Program-made: the position numbers and the translations under genes | NCBI RefSeq assembly: GCF_022698145.1 | Contig: NZ_JALDAX010000027.1 | Coordinates: forward strand, 1-64,000 | DNA: 64,000 bases | Source: Streptomyces spinosisporus | GTDB taxonomy: Bacteria > Actinomycetota > Actinomycetes > Streptomycetales > Streptomycetaceae | Reading direction: 5' to 3' | Shown here: in pieces, positions 52,663 to 60,615 of the stretch | How positions within the stretch are numbered: position 1 is the first letter of the stretch | Layout of the letters: the number at the start of each line of letters is the position of its first letter | Notes under the pieces: generated by a model | Told to the model about the DNA's origin: nothing | The model's database searches: none | What the model saw: the letters and a program-made list of their open reading frames with translations, nothing else

Positions 52663-52922
52663 TTCGCGGCCTCCGCGACTTCCTCGACCTTGACGGTGAA
52701 GTCCTCGATCACTGTGTTGGCGAGGAAGGATTCCGCAAGATCATGGATGCGGGCGAGGGCGGCCTCGTCGACCGGCCCGTCAACTTCGAGTTCGAATCGC
52801 TTTCCCTGACGTACGTCGGAGATGCCTTCGAAACCCAGACGCGGCAGTGCGCGCTGCACCGCCTGGCCCTGGGGGTCGAGGATCTCCGGCTTGAGCATGA
52901 CGTCGACTACGACGCGTGCCAC
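52659..52922 (-). CDS. purS: Phosphoribosylformylglycinamidine synthase subunit PurS
   Basis: This 87-residue subunit (VARVVVDVMLKPEILDPQGQ) bridges PurQ and PurL. I chose GTG 52922 because GGGAG stands 5 bases upstream; the GTG at 52928 is the alternative. It is the first gene of purS-purQ-purL. Confidence 0.92.
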   Translation of the reverse strand: MARVVVDVMLKPEILDPQGQAVQRALPRLGFEGISDVRQGKRFELEVDGPVDEAALARIHDLAESFLANTVIEDFTVKVEEVAEAAK

Positions 52923-53200
52923 TGGCACTCCCGGTGTGTGGTGCTGAGCAGGTTCCTACTGGCGACTTCAGACTACCTGCACAAAATTTCTACGCGCGTC
53001 ACCTTGTAGGAATCTACGTGATGCCTGTCACGGGACGGCGGCCGGGTGACCACCGGCGAAAAGTTACGGGAAAAATCTGAGATCGACACCCGATACCTAT
53101 TGCGCTCGGACACGCGGGCAGATTTAGTCGGGCTTCACATTGCATTGTCGGGCACGGTACAAATGAATTGTCAACGTGCCGTACGAAGGGACCGATATTC
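52923..53200. promoter_or_regulatory. AT-rich divergent region between purS and lsrL
   Basis: This 278-base region is richer in A+T than its surroundings. It holds both promoters and the dyad GGCACG (53151-53156) / CGTGCC (53175-53180). Its composition makes it a plausible self-target for an Lsr2-type protein. Confidence 0.5.
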
Positions 53201-53518
53201 GTGGCGCAGAAGGTCGTGGTCACGCTCTTTGACGACATCGACGGCTCGGAAGCGGCGGAAACGATCGCCTTCGGACTCGACGGCAAGTCGTACGAGATCG
53301 ACCTGAATCAAGCCAATGCCAAGAAACTGCGTAAGGCGCTCGCGCCGTACGTGGAGGCCGGCCGCAAGCGGTCGAAGTCCGGCAAGGCCTACCGTCAGAC
53401 GGAGGTCGCTCCCGACCCCGCCGCCGTGCGCGCCTGGGCCCAGGCCAACAAGATGGACGTCCCGGCCCGCGGCCGCATCCCCAAGAAGGTCTACGAGGCG
53501 TTCAGCGCGGCCCAGTGA
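53201..53518 (+). CDS. lsrL: Lsr2-like nucleoid protein (LsrL paralogue)
   Basis: The product has 105 residues. The N-terminal dimerisation part (VAQKVVVTLFDDIDGSEA) and the C-terminal AT-binding part with the RGR motif (VPARGRIPKKVYEAF) define an Lsr2 protein, the H-NS-like silencer of AT-rich DNA. Its place beside purS matches LsrL (SCO4076), the second Lsr2 of Streptomyces, rather than the main copy. GTG 53201 is chosen because it yields the family N terminus. Confidence 0.88.
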   Translation: MAQKVVVTLFDDIDGSEAAETIAFGLDGKSYEIDLNQANAKKLRKALAPYVEAGRKRSKSGKAYRQTEVAPDPAAVRAWAQANKMDVPARGRIPKKVYEAFSAAQ

Positions 53519-53643
53519 GCCCGGTCCGACGCCCGGTCACCGGCCCCTCGGCAGAACCGACTTGCGCTGCACCCCTCCTGGTCAGTTAGAGTCTGGAGCA
53601 CGCCGAGGGGCGAGGCCGAAAGGCCCCGGCTCACGGAGTACTT

Positions 53644-53715
53644 GCGGGTGTAGTTCAGTAGTAGAACATCCCCCTTCCAGGGGGAAGGCGCAGTGTGCAA
53701 TTCCTGTCACCCGCT
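53644..53715 (+). tRNA. tRNA-Gly (UCC) with altered D-loop and T-loop
   Basis: A 72-base cloverleaf with acceptor GCGGGUG/CACCCGC and anticodon UCC in loop CUUCCAG. The D-loop reads AGUAGUA, so G18 is replaced by A. The T-loop region reads UGCAAUU instead of UUCGANU, and the T-stem is weakly paired. Normal proteinogenic tRNAs keep G18-G19 and UUC. The same pair of changes marks tRNA-Gly species used for peptidoglycan bridges in staphylococci. It may still serve translation if it is the only UCC gene. Confidence 0.8.
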
Positions 53716-53796
53716 CTGCACCGCCGGTCAGAACCACTGTTGTGGATCGGGTAGGCTGGTGCTCGCGCCGATCGGTGGGAGCCGGTCGGAGGCAAT

Positions 53797-53869
53797 GCGG
53801 ACGTAGCTCAGTTGGTAGAGCGCAACCTTGCCAAGGTTGAGGTCGCGAGTTCGAGCCTCGTCGTCCGCT
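53797..53869 (+). tRNA. tRNA-Gly (GCC), copy 1
   Basis: A 73-base canonical cloverleaf with anticodon GCC and T-loop TTCGAGC. Identical to the copy at 57610-57682. Confidence 0.95.
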
Positions 53870-53876
53870 CGGGAGT

Positions 53877-53912
53877 AAGACCCCGGTCCTCAGGGACCGG
53901 GGTCTTTTTCGT
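53877..53912 (+). terminator. Terminator after tRNA-Gly copy 1
   Basis: AAGACCCCGGTCC, loop TCAG, GGACCGGGGTCTT, then TTT. Confidence 0.88.
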
Positions 53913-54007
53913 GTCCGCGCGTTCGTGCGCGCGCTTCTGACATTTGTCATGCCGAGCGATGACACCGCGCACTGCTGCCGGCCGCGGATCGCCGGGACGC
54001 TGAAGTC

Positions 54008-54946
54008 ATGAACACGAACGAACACGAACACGTGATAGAGGTCACCGACCTGCGGCGTGACTACGGGGGCGGGTTCGAGGCGGTGCGCGGCATCTCGTTC
54101 ACCGTGGGCCGCGGCGAGGTCTTCGCGCTGCTGGGCACCAACGGCGCCGGCAAGACATCCACGGTCGAACTGCTGGAGGGCCTCGCCCGCCCCGCCGGGG
54201 GCCGGGTGCGGGTGCTCGGCCACGACCCCTACGAGGAGCGGGCCGCCGTACGCCCGAGGACCGGCGTGATGCTCCAGGAGGGCGGCTTCCCCTCGGAGCT
54301 GACCGTCGCGGAGACCACCAGGATGTGGGCCGGGTGCGTGAGCGGGGCACGCCCCGAGGACGAGGCGCTGGCGCTCGTCGGGCTGACGGGGAGGTCCGGC
54401 GTACGGGTCAAGCAGCTGTCCGGGGGCGAACGCCGGCGCCTGGACCTGGCGCTCGCGCTGCTCGGCAGGCCCGAGGTGCTGTTCCTGGACGAGCCCACCA
54501 CCGGCCTGGACGCCGAAGGGCGCCGGGACACCTGGGAGTTGGTGCGGGCCCTGCGCGACGGCGGCACGACCGTGCTGCTGACCACGCACTATCTGGAGGA
54601 GGCCGAGGGCCTCGCCGACCGGCTGGCGATCCTGCACGAGGGGAGCGTCGCGGCCACCGGCACCCCGCTGGAGGTGACCGCACGCCAGCCCTCGCGGATC
54701 TCCTTCCGGCTGCCCGAGGGCTACTTCCTCGGCGATCTGCCGCCGCTCGCCGAACTGGGCGTGTGCGAGCACGAGGTGGACGGCGGCCTCGTACGGCTGC
54801 GGACCCGGGAGCTGCAGCGGGCCGCGACCGGGCTGCTGGTGTGGGCCGAGCGGGCACGGGTCGAGCTGCACGGGCTCGATGTGCGCTCCGCCTCGCTGGA
54901 GGAGGCGTTCCTCGGGATCGCGCGCGAGCGGGAGGTGGCGGCATGA
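54008..54946 (+). CDS. ABC transporter ATP-binding protein (drug/lipid export type)
   Basis: This 312-residue ATPase has Walker A LLGTNGAGKTSTVE (about 39-52), signature LSGGERRRLDLALAL, and Walker B VLFLDEPTTGLD. The C-terminal 90 residues resemble the DrrA-type extension. It overlaps the permease gene by 4 bases (ATGA) and starts a four-gene operon of exporter and two-component system. Confidence 0.94.
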   Translation: MNTNEHEHVIEVTDLRRDYGGGFEAVRGISFTVGRGEVFALLGTNGAGKTSTVELLEGLARPAGGRVRVLGHDPYEERAAVRPRTGVMLQEGGFPSELTVAETTRMWAGCVSGARPEDEALALVGLTGRSGVRVKQLSGGERRRLDLALALLGRPEVLFLDEPTTGLDAEGRRDTWELVRALRDGGTTVLLTTHYLEEAEGLADRLAILHEGSVAATGTPLEVTARQPSRISFRLPEGYFLGDLPPLAELGVCEHEVDGGLVRLRTRELQRAATGLLVWAERARVELHGLDVRSASLEEAFLGIAREREVAA

Positions 54947-55722
54947 GCGCCCTCGTTCCCGCTCCCACCGGGCGGCGGCTCAAGGCGCTGGCACGGGCCG
55001 AGCTCACCCTGCTCGGCCGCAACCGGGGCGCGCTCGTCACGGCGCTGCTCGTGCCGCTCGCGCTGCCGTTCAGCGTGCGGCCCGCCGTCGACCGGATCGA
55101 CCTCAAGGCCGAGGGACTGAGCATCGGCACGGTGATGCTGACGGCCGCGATCGGCTTCTCCTTCCTCTTCGCCGTCTACACCTCCCTGGTCAGCGCCTAC
55201 GTCGCCCGCCGCGAGGAGCTCGTCCTCAAGCGGCTGCGCACCGGCGAGCTCGGCGACGCGGAGATCCTCACCGGCACCGCGCTGCCCGCCGTCAGCGTCG
55301 GCTTCGCCCAGGCCCTCGTACTCGGCGTGGGCTGTGCGGTGCTGCTCGACGCGGGGGCTCCCCGGGCGGCGTATCTCACCGTCCTCGGCGTGGTGGCGGG
55401 CCTGGTGCTGTGTGCCGCGCTCGCCGCGGTCACCGCCACCCTCACCAGGACCGTGGAGAGCGCCCAGGTCACCGCGCTGCCGCTGGTGCTCGTGTCCATG
55501 GTGGGCTCCGGCATCGCGGTCCCCACGGAGGTCATGCCGGACAAGCTGGCCCGGGTCTGCGACCTCCTGCCGCTCTCCCCGGCCATCCGGCTGGTGCGCG
55601 GCGGCTGGACCGGACAGCTCAGCGGCTACGAGGTGCTGGGCGCCGTCGCGACCGCGGTGGCCTGGAGCCTGCTCGCGGTGTTTGCTGTACGGCGGTGGTT
55701 CCGGTGGGAACCGCGGCGCTGA
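54943..55722 (+). CDS. ABC-2-type permease
   Basis: This 259-residue membrane protein has six helices and the ABC-2 exporter pattern (SFLFAVYTSLVSAYVARREELVLKRLRTGEL between TM2 and TM3). With the ATPase it forms an exporter, perhaps for an antibiotic or lipid. The ATG overlaps the previous stop. Confidence 0.9.
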   Translation: MSALVPAPTGRRLKALARAELTLLGRNRGALVTALLVPLALPFSVRPAVDRIDLKAEGLSIGTVMLTAAIGFSFLFAVYTSLVSAYVARREELVLKRLRTGELGDAEILTGTALPAVSVGFAQALVLGVGCAVLLDAGAPRAAYLTVLGVVAGLVLCAALAAVTATLTRTVESAQVTALPLVLVSMVGSGIAVPTEVMPDKLARVCDLLPLSPAIRLVRGGWTGQLSGYEVLGAVATAVAWSLLAVFAVRRWFRWEPRR

Positions 55723-55739
55723 CGGACGGGGAGAGCGTG

Positions 55740-56975
55740 GTGTTCGGGCGGATCAGCGGCTGGAAGCGGCGGCACTGGGTCGAGCGCAGCAAGGCCGAAC
55801 GGGTCGAGTTCCAGACCGTGCTGACCTGGTACAGCACCACCTGGTTCTTCGCCCTGTGCTGGCTGGCGCTGCCGCTGGTGGGCGGGGTCGAGCGGCGGCC
55901 CGCGCCCCTGGCCGTCGGCGGGCTGCTCCTGCTGGTGGGCGCGCTGCAGTGCGCGGAGTCCACCCGGCTCACCCGGCCCGCCCTCGACCACTACCTGGGC
56001 CGCGCCGAAGTCCCGCGCGGGGCCCTGCGCCCCGCCGCCGTACTGCTGGGGCTCGCGCTGGCGCTGGCCCTGGTGCTCGCCGTGCTCGACGGCGCCGAAC
56101 CGGTCGCCGTCCGGCTCGCCGTGGGCGCCTCGCTGCTGCCCTTCGGGGTGCTGTACGGCCTGGTCACGCCCGTACGGGTGTTCCTGCGGCAGTCGGCCGT
56201 GCTCGCCCTGGTGCTCATGGTCGCCTTCGGCTGGACCGACCCCGAACCGGCCCCGATCCTCATGCTCGGTGGCCTGACCGTGTTCGGGGCGCTCTTCTCG
56301 CTGCTGGCCTGCCGGTGCGGCGCCTGGACGCTGTCGGTGCTGTGGGAGGCGGAGCGGTCCCGCGAGGTCGAGGCCCGGCTCGCCGTCGCCGAGGAGCGGC
56401 TGCGGTTCGGGCGCGACCTGCACGATGTGATGGGCCGCAACCTTGCCGTCATCGCGCTCAAGAGCGAACTCGCGGTGCAGCTGGCGCGACGCGGGCGGCC
56501 CGAGGCCGTGGACCAGATGATCGAGGTGCAGCGGATCGCGCAGGAGTCCCAGCGGGAGGTACGGGCCGTCGTACGGGGCTATCGGGAGATCGACCTCGGG
56601 GTCGAACTCACCGGCGCACAAGGAGTGTTGAGCGCGGCCGGGATCGAGTGCGCGGTGCGCGGGCAGAGCGACGGGCTGGGCACCGAGGTGCAGTCGGCGC
56701 TGGGGTGGGTGGTGCGGGAGGCCACGACGAACGTGCTGCGCCACGGGGAGGCCGTGCAATGTGACATTGCACTGACCCGCGACGAGCGGCGCGTCACCCT
56801 GACCGTCGAGAACGACGGCGCCCGCGCCCCCGCTACCGGCGGCGGGTCCGGACTGGCCGGGCTGCGCGAGCGGCTGTCGGCGGTGGGCGGCACGCTGGAG
56901 GCGGGGCCGGCCGGCGGGGATGTGTTCCGAGTGGTGGCCGAAGTGCCGCTGAGTGTGAGAGAGGTCACGGCATGA
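55740..56975 (+). CDS. Sensor histidine kinase (HisKA_3 / DesK type)
   Basis: This 411-residue kinase has about five to six helices in the first 210 residues. The phosphoacceptor region RFGRDLHDVMGRNLAVIALK (about 222-241) and a HATPase domain with REATTNVLRHG and GSGLAGLRERL follow. The input is probably membrane stress or an exported compound. GTG 55740 is preceded by GGGGAG at 6 bases. It overlaps the regulator gene by 4 bases. Confidence 0.9.
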   Translation: MFGRISGWKRRHWVERSKAERVEFQTVLTWYSTTWFFALCWLALPLVGGVERRPAPLAVGGLLLLVGALQCAESTRLTRPALDHYLGRAEVPRGALRPAAVLLGLALALALVLAVLDGAEPVAVRLAVGASLLPFGVLYGLVTPVRVFLRQSAVLALVLMVAFGWTDPEPAPILMLGGLTVFGALFSLLACRCGAWTLSVLWEAERSREVEARLAVAEERLRFGRDLHDVMGRNLAVIALKSELAVQLARRGRPEAVDQMIEVQRIAQESQREVRAVVRGYREIDLGVELTGAQGVLSAAGIECAVRGQSDGLGTEVQSALGWVVREATTNVLRHGEAVQCDIALTRDERRVTLTVENDGARAPATGGGSGLAGLRERLSAVGGTLEAGPAGGDVFRVVAEVPLSVREVTA

Positions 56976-57586
56976 CCGCCGTCGTACGACTGCTGCTCGC
57001 CGACGACGAGCACCTCATCCGGGGTGCGCTCGCCGCGCTGCTCGCGCTGGAGGACGACCTCGTGATCGTCGCGGAGGCGGCGAGCGGGCCGGAGGCGCTG
57101 GCGATGGCACGGGCGCACCGGCCGGACGTGGCCGTGCTCGATCTGCAGATGCCGGGCGCCGACGGTGTGAAGGTGGCCACATCCCTGCGGGCCGAACTGC
57201 CCGACTGCCAGGTACTGATCGTCACCAGTCACGGCCGGCCCGGACATCTGAAGCGGGCGCTCGCGGCGGGAGTGCGCGGGTTCGTCCCGAAGACGGTGAG
57301 CGCGCAGCGGCTCGCGGAGATCATCCGCACGGTGCACGCCGGAAACCGTTACGTCGACCCCGAGTTGGCCGCAGACGCCATCGCCTCCGGGGACTCCCCG
57401 CTGACCGCGCGGGAGGCCGAGGTGCTGGAACTGGCCGCGGACGGTGCGCCGGTCGCGGAGATCGCCGAGCGGGCCGCGCTCTCGCAGGGGACCGTACGCA
57501 ACTATCTGTCGTCGGCCGCCACCAAGCTCGGGGCGGAGAACCGGCATGCGGCGGTGCGGCTCGCCCGCGAGCGGGGTTGGGTATAG
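56972..57586 (+). CDS. NarL/LuxR-family response regulator
   Basis: This 204-residue regulator has a receiver with DDE at 11-13 and the phosphorylated Asp in VAVLDLQMPG, then a LuxR helix-turn-helix (LTAREAEVLELAADG, GTVRNYLSSAATKLG). It partners the preceding kinase and likely controls the ABC exporter. Its stop codon overlaps the -10 of the next tRNA promoter. Confidence 0.93.
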   Translation: MTAVVRLLLADDEHLIRGALAALLALEDDLVIVAEAASGPEALAMARAHRPDVAVLDLQMPGADGVKVATSLRAELPDCQVLIVTSHGRPGHLKRALAAGVRGFVPKTVSAQRLAEIIRTVHAGNRYVDPELAADAIASGDSPLTAREAEVLELAADGAPVAEIAERAALSQGTVRNYLSSAATKLGAENRHAAVRLARERGWV

Positions 57587-57587
57587 T
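57582..57587 (+). promoter_or_regulatory. tRNA-Gly promoter -10 overlapping a stop codon
   Basis: TATAGT at 57582-57587 includes the TAG stop (57584-57586) of the response regulator and stands 22 bases before the tRNA. The -35 must lie within the coding region. Confidence 0.5.
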
Positions 57588-57609
57588 TGCTCTCGCGCCA
57601 CGGCGCACT

Positions 57610-57682
57610 GCGGACGTAGCTCAGTTGGTAGAGCGCAACCTTGCCAAGGTTGAGGTCGCGAGTTCGAGCCTCGTCGTCCGCT
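57610..57682 (+). tRNA. tRNA-Gly (GCC), copy 2
   Basis: A 73-base gene identical to 53797-53869, anticodon GCC. Confidence 0.95.
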
Positions 57683-57688
57683 CCATGG

Positions 57689-57720
57689 AAAAGCCCCCGG
57701 TTCCGGCCGGGGGCTTTTTG
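57689..57720 (+). terminator. Terminator after tRNA-Gly copy 2
   Basis: AAAGCCCCCGGTTCCGGCCGGGGGCTTT-like hairpin followed by TTTGC. It also lies near the end of the convergent purC gene. Confidence 0.85.
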
Positions 57721-57752
57721 CTGTACGAGCGCACGCACCGCACGGGCGTGCG

Positions 57753-58652
57753 TCACGACCAGCTGGTGCCCGTCAGCCGTTCGTACGCCTCCACGTACTT
57801 GGCGCGCGTCGCGTCCACGACCTCCTGCGGCAGCCGCGGCGGGGGCTGCTCGCTCCTGCGGTCCCAGCCGGAGGCCGGCGAGGTCAGCCAGTCCCGCACG
57901 AACTGCTTGTCGTACGACGGCTGCGCGTGTCCCGGCTCCCACTGGTCGGCCGGCCAGAAGCGGGAGGAGTCCGGGGTGAGGACCTCGTCCGCGATGACCA
58001 GCTCCTCGCCGTCGAAGCCGAACTCGAACTTGGTGTCCGCGAGGATGATGCCGCGGTCTCGGGCGATGTCGCGGGCGCGGGAGTAGACGGCGAGGGTCGC
58101 CTGGCGCAGCTGGGCCGCGGTGTCGGCGCCGACCTGGCGCGCGACCTCCTCGTAGGAGACGTTCTCGTCGTGCTCGCCGACGGCGGCCTTGGTGGCCGGG
58201 GTGAAGATCGGGGCGGGCAGCTCGCTGCCGTCGACCAGACCCTCGGGAAGCGCGAGGCCGCAGACCGTGCGGGACTCGTCGTACTCGACCAGGCCCGAGC
58301 CGGTGAGATAGCCGCGGGCCACGCACTCGACCGGGACCATCTGCAGCGACCTGCAGACGGTGGTGCGCCCAACCCAGTCGGCGGGGGCGCCGGGGGGAAG
58401 CTCGGTGCTCAGGACATGGTTGGGGACCAGGTCGGCGAGCTGGTCGAACCACCACAGGGAGAGCTGCGTGAGGATGCGGCCCTTGTCGGGGATCTCGGTG
58501 GGCAGCACCCAGTCGTAGGCGGACATGCGGTCACTGGCGACCATCACGAGGTCGCCGGCCTCGTTCTGGTACAGCTCGCGCACCTTGCCGGTGTGCAGGT
58601 GCACCAGGCCCGGAACCTGGATCGGCTCGGGCTTTTCTACGAATCCGGACAC
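57753..58652 (-). CDS. purC: SAICAR synthetase PurC
   Basis: This 299-residue enzyme has GKVRELYQ, VASDRMSAYDWVLP, CVARGYLTGSG and ILADTKFEFGFD, all characteristic of PurC. It joins CAIR and aspartate with ATP. It is a single gene here, with tRNA-Gly on the far side and a dimethylformamidase-like gene upstream. Confidence 0.96.
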   Translation of the reverse strand: MSGFVEKPEPIQVPGLVHLHTGKVRELYQNEAGDLVMVASDRMSAYDWVLPTEIPDKGRILTQLSLWWFDQLADLVPNHVLSTELPPGAPADWVGRTTVCRSLQMVPVECVARGYLTGSGLVEYDESRTVCGLALPEGLVDGSELPAPIFTPATKAAVGEHDENVSYEEVARQVGADTAAQLRQATLAVYSRARDIARDRGIILADTKFEFGFDGEELVIADEVLTPDSSRFWPADQWEPGHAQPSYDKQFVRDWLTSPASGWDRRSEQPPPRLPQEVVDATRAKYVEAYERLTGTSWS

Positions 58653-58759
58653 GGTTCCTCCCCGTGGTGATGTCCAAGAAACTCGATTCTCCCTTATGCC
58701 GGAGATCGGTCAGGGCGGGGGTGGCTGGGATCAGGCCGTTGACGTGCGCTTACGTGAGC

Positions 58760-60304
58760 TCAGTCACGTTTGCAGATGCGGTCCAGCAGGTTCGCCGTGG
58801 CCCGTTGGACGCGTGAGTCGACGTGGCCGGGGCGGTCCAGGGCCGGGGACCAGGCGAACGTCCCGGAAGCGAACACCAGGGCGCCGGAGGGGGCGCGGTA
58901 CAGGGACGTCTCCTGATGGCGCCGGGCGCCCTCGGAGTCGGTGTACGGCGAGTGGGCGAGCAGGATGCGCTCCTCGTGCTCGGGCAGCGGGATGCGCGGG
59001 AAGTAGCGGTCGGCCTCGCCCGCGACCAGGCCCTCGATCGCATCGCCCTCACCGGCGCCGGTCGCCTCCCACAGCCAGTGGTCGGCGTTGCGGACGATCA
59101 GGGGGTGCGGCTCGGGGACCCGGCCCGCGTACTGGATGCCCACCAGTTCCTGTTCCGGCCGGTCGATCTCGCGCCACAGCACGGGCCGCCCCGGGCCCCG
59201 GCGCTTGCGGCAGGTGAGCAGCCGGTCGGGGACGCCGGACGGCGACGGGGCCAACTCGACCTGCCAGTACAGGGTGTTGGCGGACAGGAAGACGAGGGAC
59301 GTGCCGTGGTCGCGGGCCCGTTCGACAGTACGGCGCATGGTGAGCGACCAGTACTCGTCATGCCCCGGGAAGACCAGGCCGCGGTAGCGGGTGGGGTCGA
59401 CCCGGCCGGCGTGCAGATCACGGGCGTCGGCGTAGGCGATGTCGTAGCCGTAGCGCTCGGCCCAGCGGATGAAGTCGTAGGCGTGGCCGACATGGAGGGG
59501 GAGGCCCGCGCCCGCGTACGGGCGGTCGAAGGAGACCGTCGTCGCCGCCTCGGACTCGCCCAGCAGCCGGCCCTGTTCGTCCCAGGCGTGGTAGAGACTC
59601 GCGCCGGTGCGGCCGTCCTCCGGATAGAGGTTGTACGCCTGCCACGTCACGTCGGGCAGCAGGAGCAGCAGGTCGGCCGGGTGGCTGTCGCGGACCGTGA
59701 AGGGGATGTGGGAGCGGTAGCCGTCGGCCGTGGTCAGGACGGCGACATAGGCACCGATGCTCCAGTACGACGGGATCTGCAGCCGCCAGGACAGCCACCA
59801 GTGGTGACAGGAGACCGTACGATCCGCCGCGAGCGGCGGCGGCTGGACGATGCCGGACAGCCGGGGGCTGGTGGTGATCTTGGACGCGCCGTCGCCGCCG
59901 TAGTGGCCGATGCGGTAGATGTCGACGCCGAACTCCTGGGGCGGGTCGACCGTGATGTGGAAGTCGACGGCCTCGCCGGGGGCGACCGCGCCGGTGGAGA
60001 TGAAGCCCTTGATCTGGCGGCGGACGTCGTCGGCCGAGCGGGGGCCGCCGGAGGAGCGGGGGGCCGGGACACGGGGCGTGCGGGGGGCGTGGGGGGCGTG
60101 GGGGGCGTGCGTCACGCGGGCGCCCGGGGTGTCGTCCGCGGTCGGCGCCTGGGGCGGGTCCACGTACCAGGGGATCAGCCGGCCGGTGTCGTCGAAGTAC
60201 GTCTCGTCGCCGCGGAGCCAGGGGAGGGGGCCCTGGCCGAAGGGATCGGTCACGGCGTGCGCCAGCGCTCCGGATTCCCAGCGGCGGATCTGCTCCGACC
60301 CCAT
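58760..60304 (-). CDS. N,N-dimethylformamidase beta-subunit-like protein
   Basis: This 514-residue protein has the DMFase_B-type fold features: VDIYRIGHYGGDG, YSHIPFTV-like segments, PDVTWQAYNLYPEDGRTGAS and LVFPGHDEYWSLTMR. It contains an internal repeat APHAPHAPRTP near 70. The family includes dimethylformamidase large subunits and polysaccharide-like binding folds; the substrate is unknown. ATG 60304 follows AGGGGAG; upstream open frame to 60619 is rejected because it runs through the heptamer repeat. No signal peptide is obvious. Confidence 0.78.
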   Translation of the reverse strand: MGSEQIRRWESGALAHAVTDPFGQGPLPWLRGDETYFDDTGRLIPWYVDPPQAPTADDTPGARVTHAPHAPHAPRTPRVPAPRSSGGPRSADDVRRQIKGFISTGAVAPGEAVDFHITVDPPQEFGVDIYRIGHYGGDGASKITTSPRLSGIVQPPPLAADRTVSCHHWWLSWRLQIPSYWSIGAYVAVLTTADGYRSHIPFTVRDSHPADLLLLLPDVTWQAYNLYPEDGRTGASLYHAWDEQGRLLGESEAATTVSFDRPYAGAGLPLHVGHAYDFIRWAERYGYDIAYADARDLHAGRVDPTRYRGLVFPGHDEYWSLTMRRTVERARDHGTSLVFLSANTLYWQVELAPSPSGVPDRLLTCRKRRGPGRPVLWREIDRPEQELVGIQYAGRVPEPHPLIVRNADHWLWEATGAGEGDAIEGLVAGEADRYFPRIPLPEHEERILLAHSPYTDSEGARRHQETSLYRAPSGALVFASGTFAWSPALDRPGHVDSRVQRATANLLDRICKRD

Positions 60305-60482
60305 GGTCGCTCCCCTCGCCTGCCGTTCCGTCTCGGTCGGTCGGCTCCGGCGCACTCCTGCGCGTGCCACACGCCCTTGCCATGTGCTCGATCGGTCCCA
60401 GCACATCACATTGCGCACGCATGCGGTCACTATTCGTTGCGAATTGGCCGAAAGTGGAATGCGATGCTCCGCTATGCCGGGT

Positions 60483-60594
60483 GTCGCGGGTCGCGGGTCG
60501 CGGGTCGCGGGGCGTATGTCGCGGGTCGCGGGTCGCGGGTCGCGGGGCGTATGTCGCGGGTCGCGGGGCGTGTGCCGCGGGTCGCGGGGCGTGT
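60483..60594. repeat. Tandem heptamer array (16 units in register)
   Basis: Sixteen consecutive 7-base units are GTCGCGG or GGCGTAT/GGCGTGT-type, arranged as four GTCGCGG plus one GGCGTAT twice, then shorter blocks. It sits in the 311-base intergenic region 60305-60615. Because 7 is not a multiple of 3 it is not a coding repeat. Confidence 0.85.
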
Positions 60595-60615
60595 GTCGTG
60601 CGTTGTACGGCTGCG

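Noticed and set aside
60483..60594. CRISPR array
   Set aside because: Heptamer units adjoin without spacers, and no cas gene is near.
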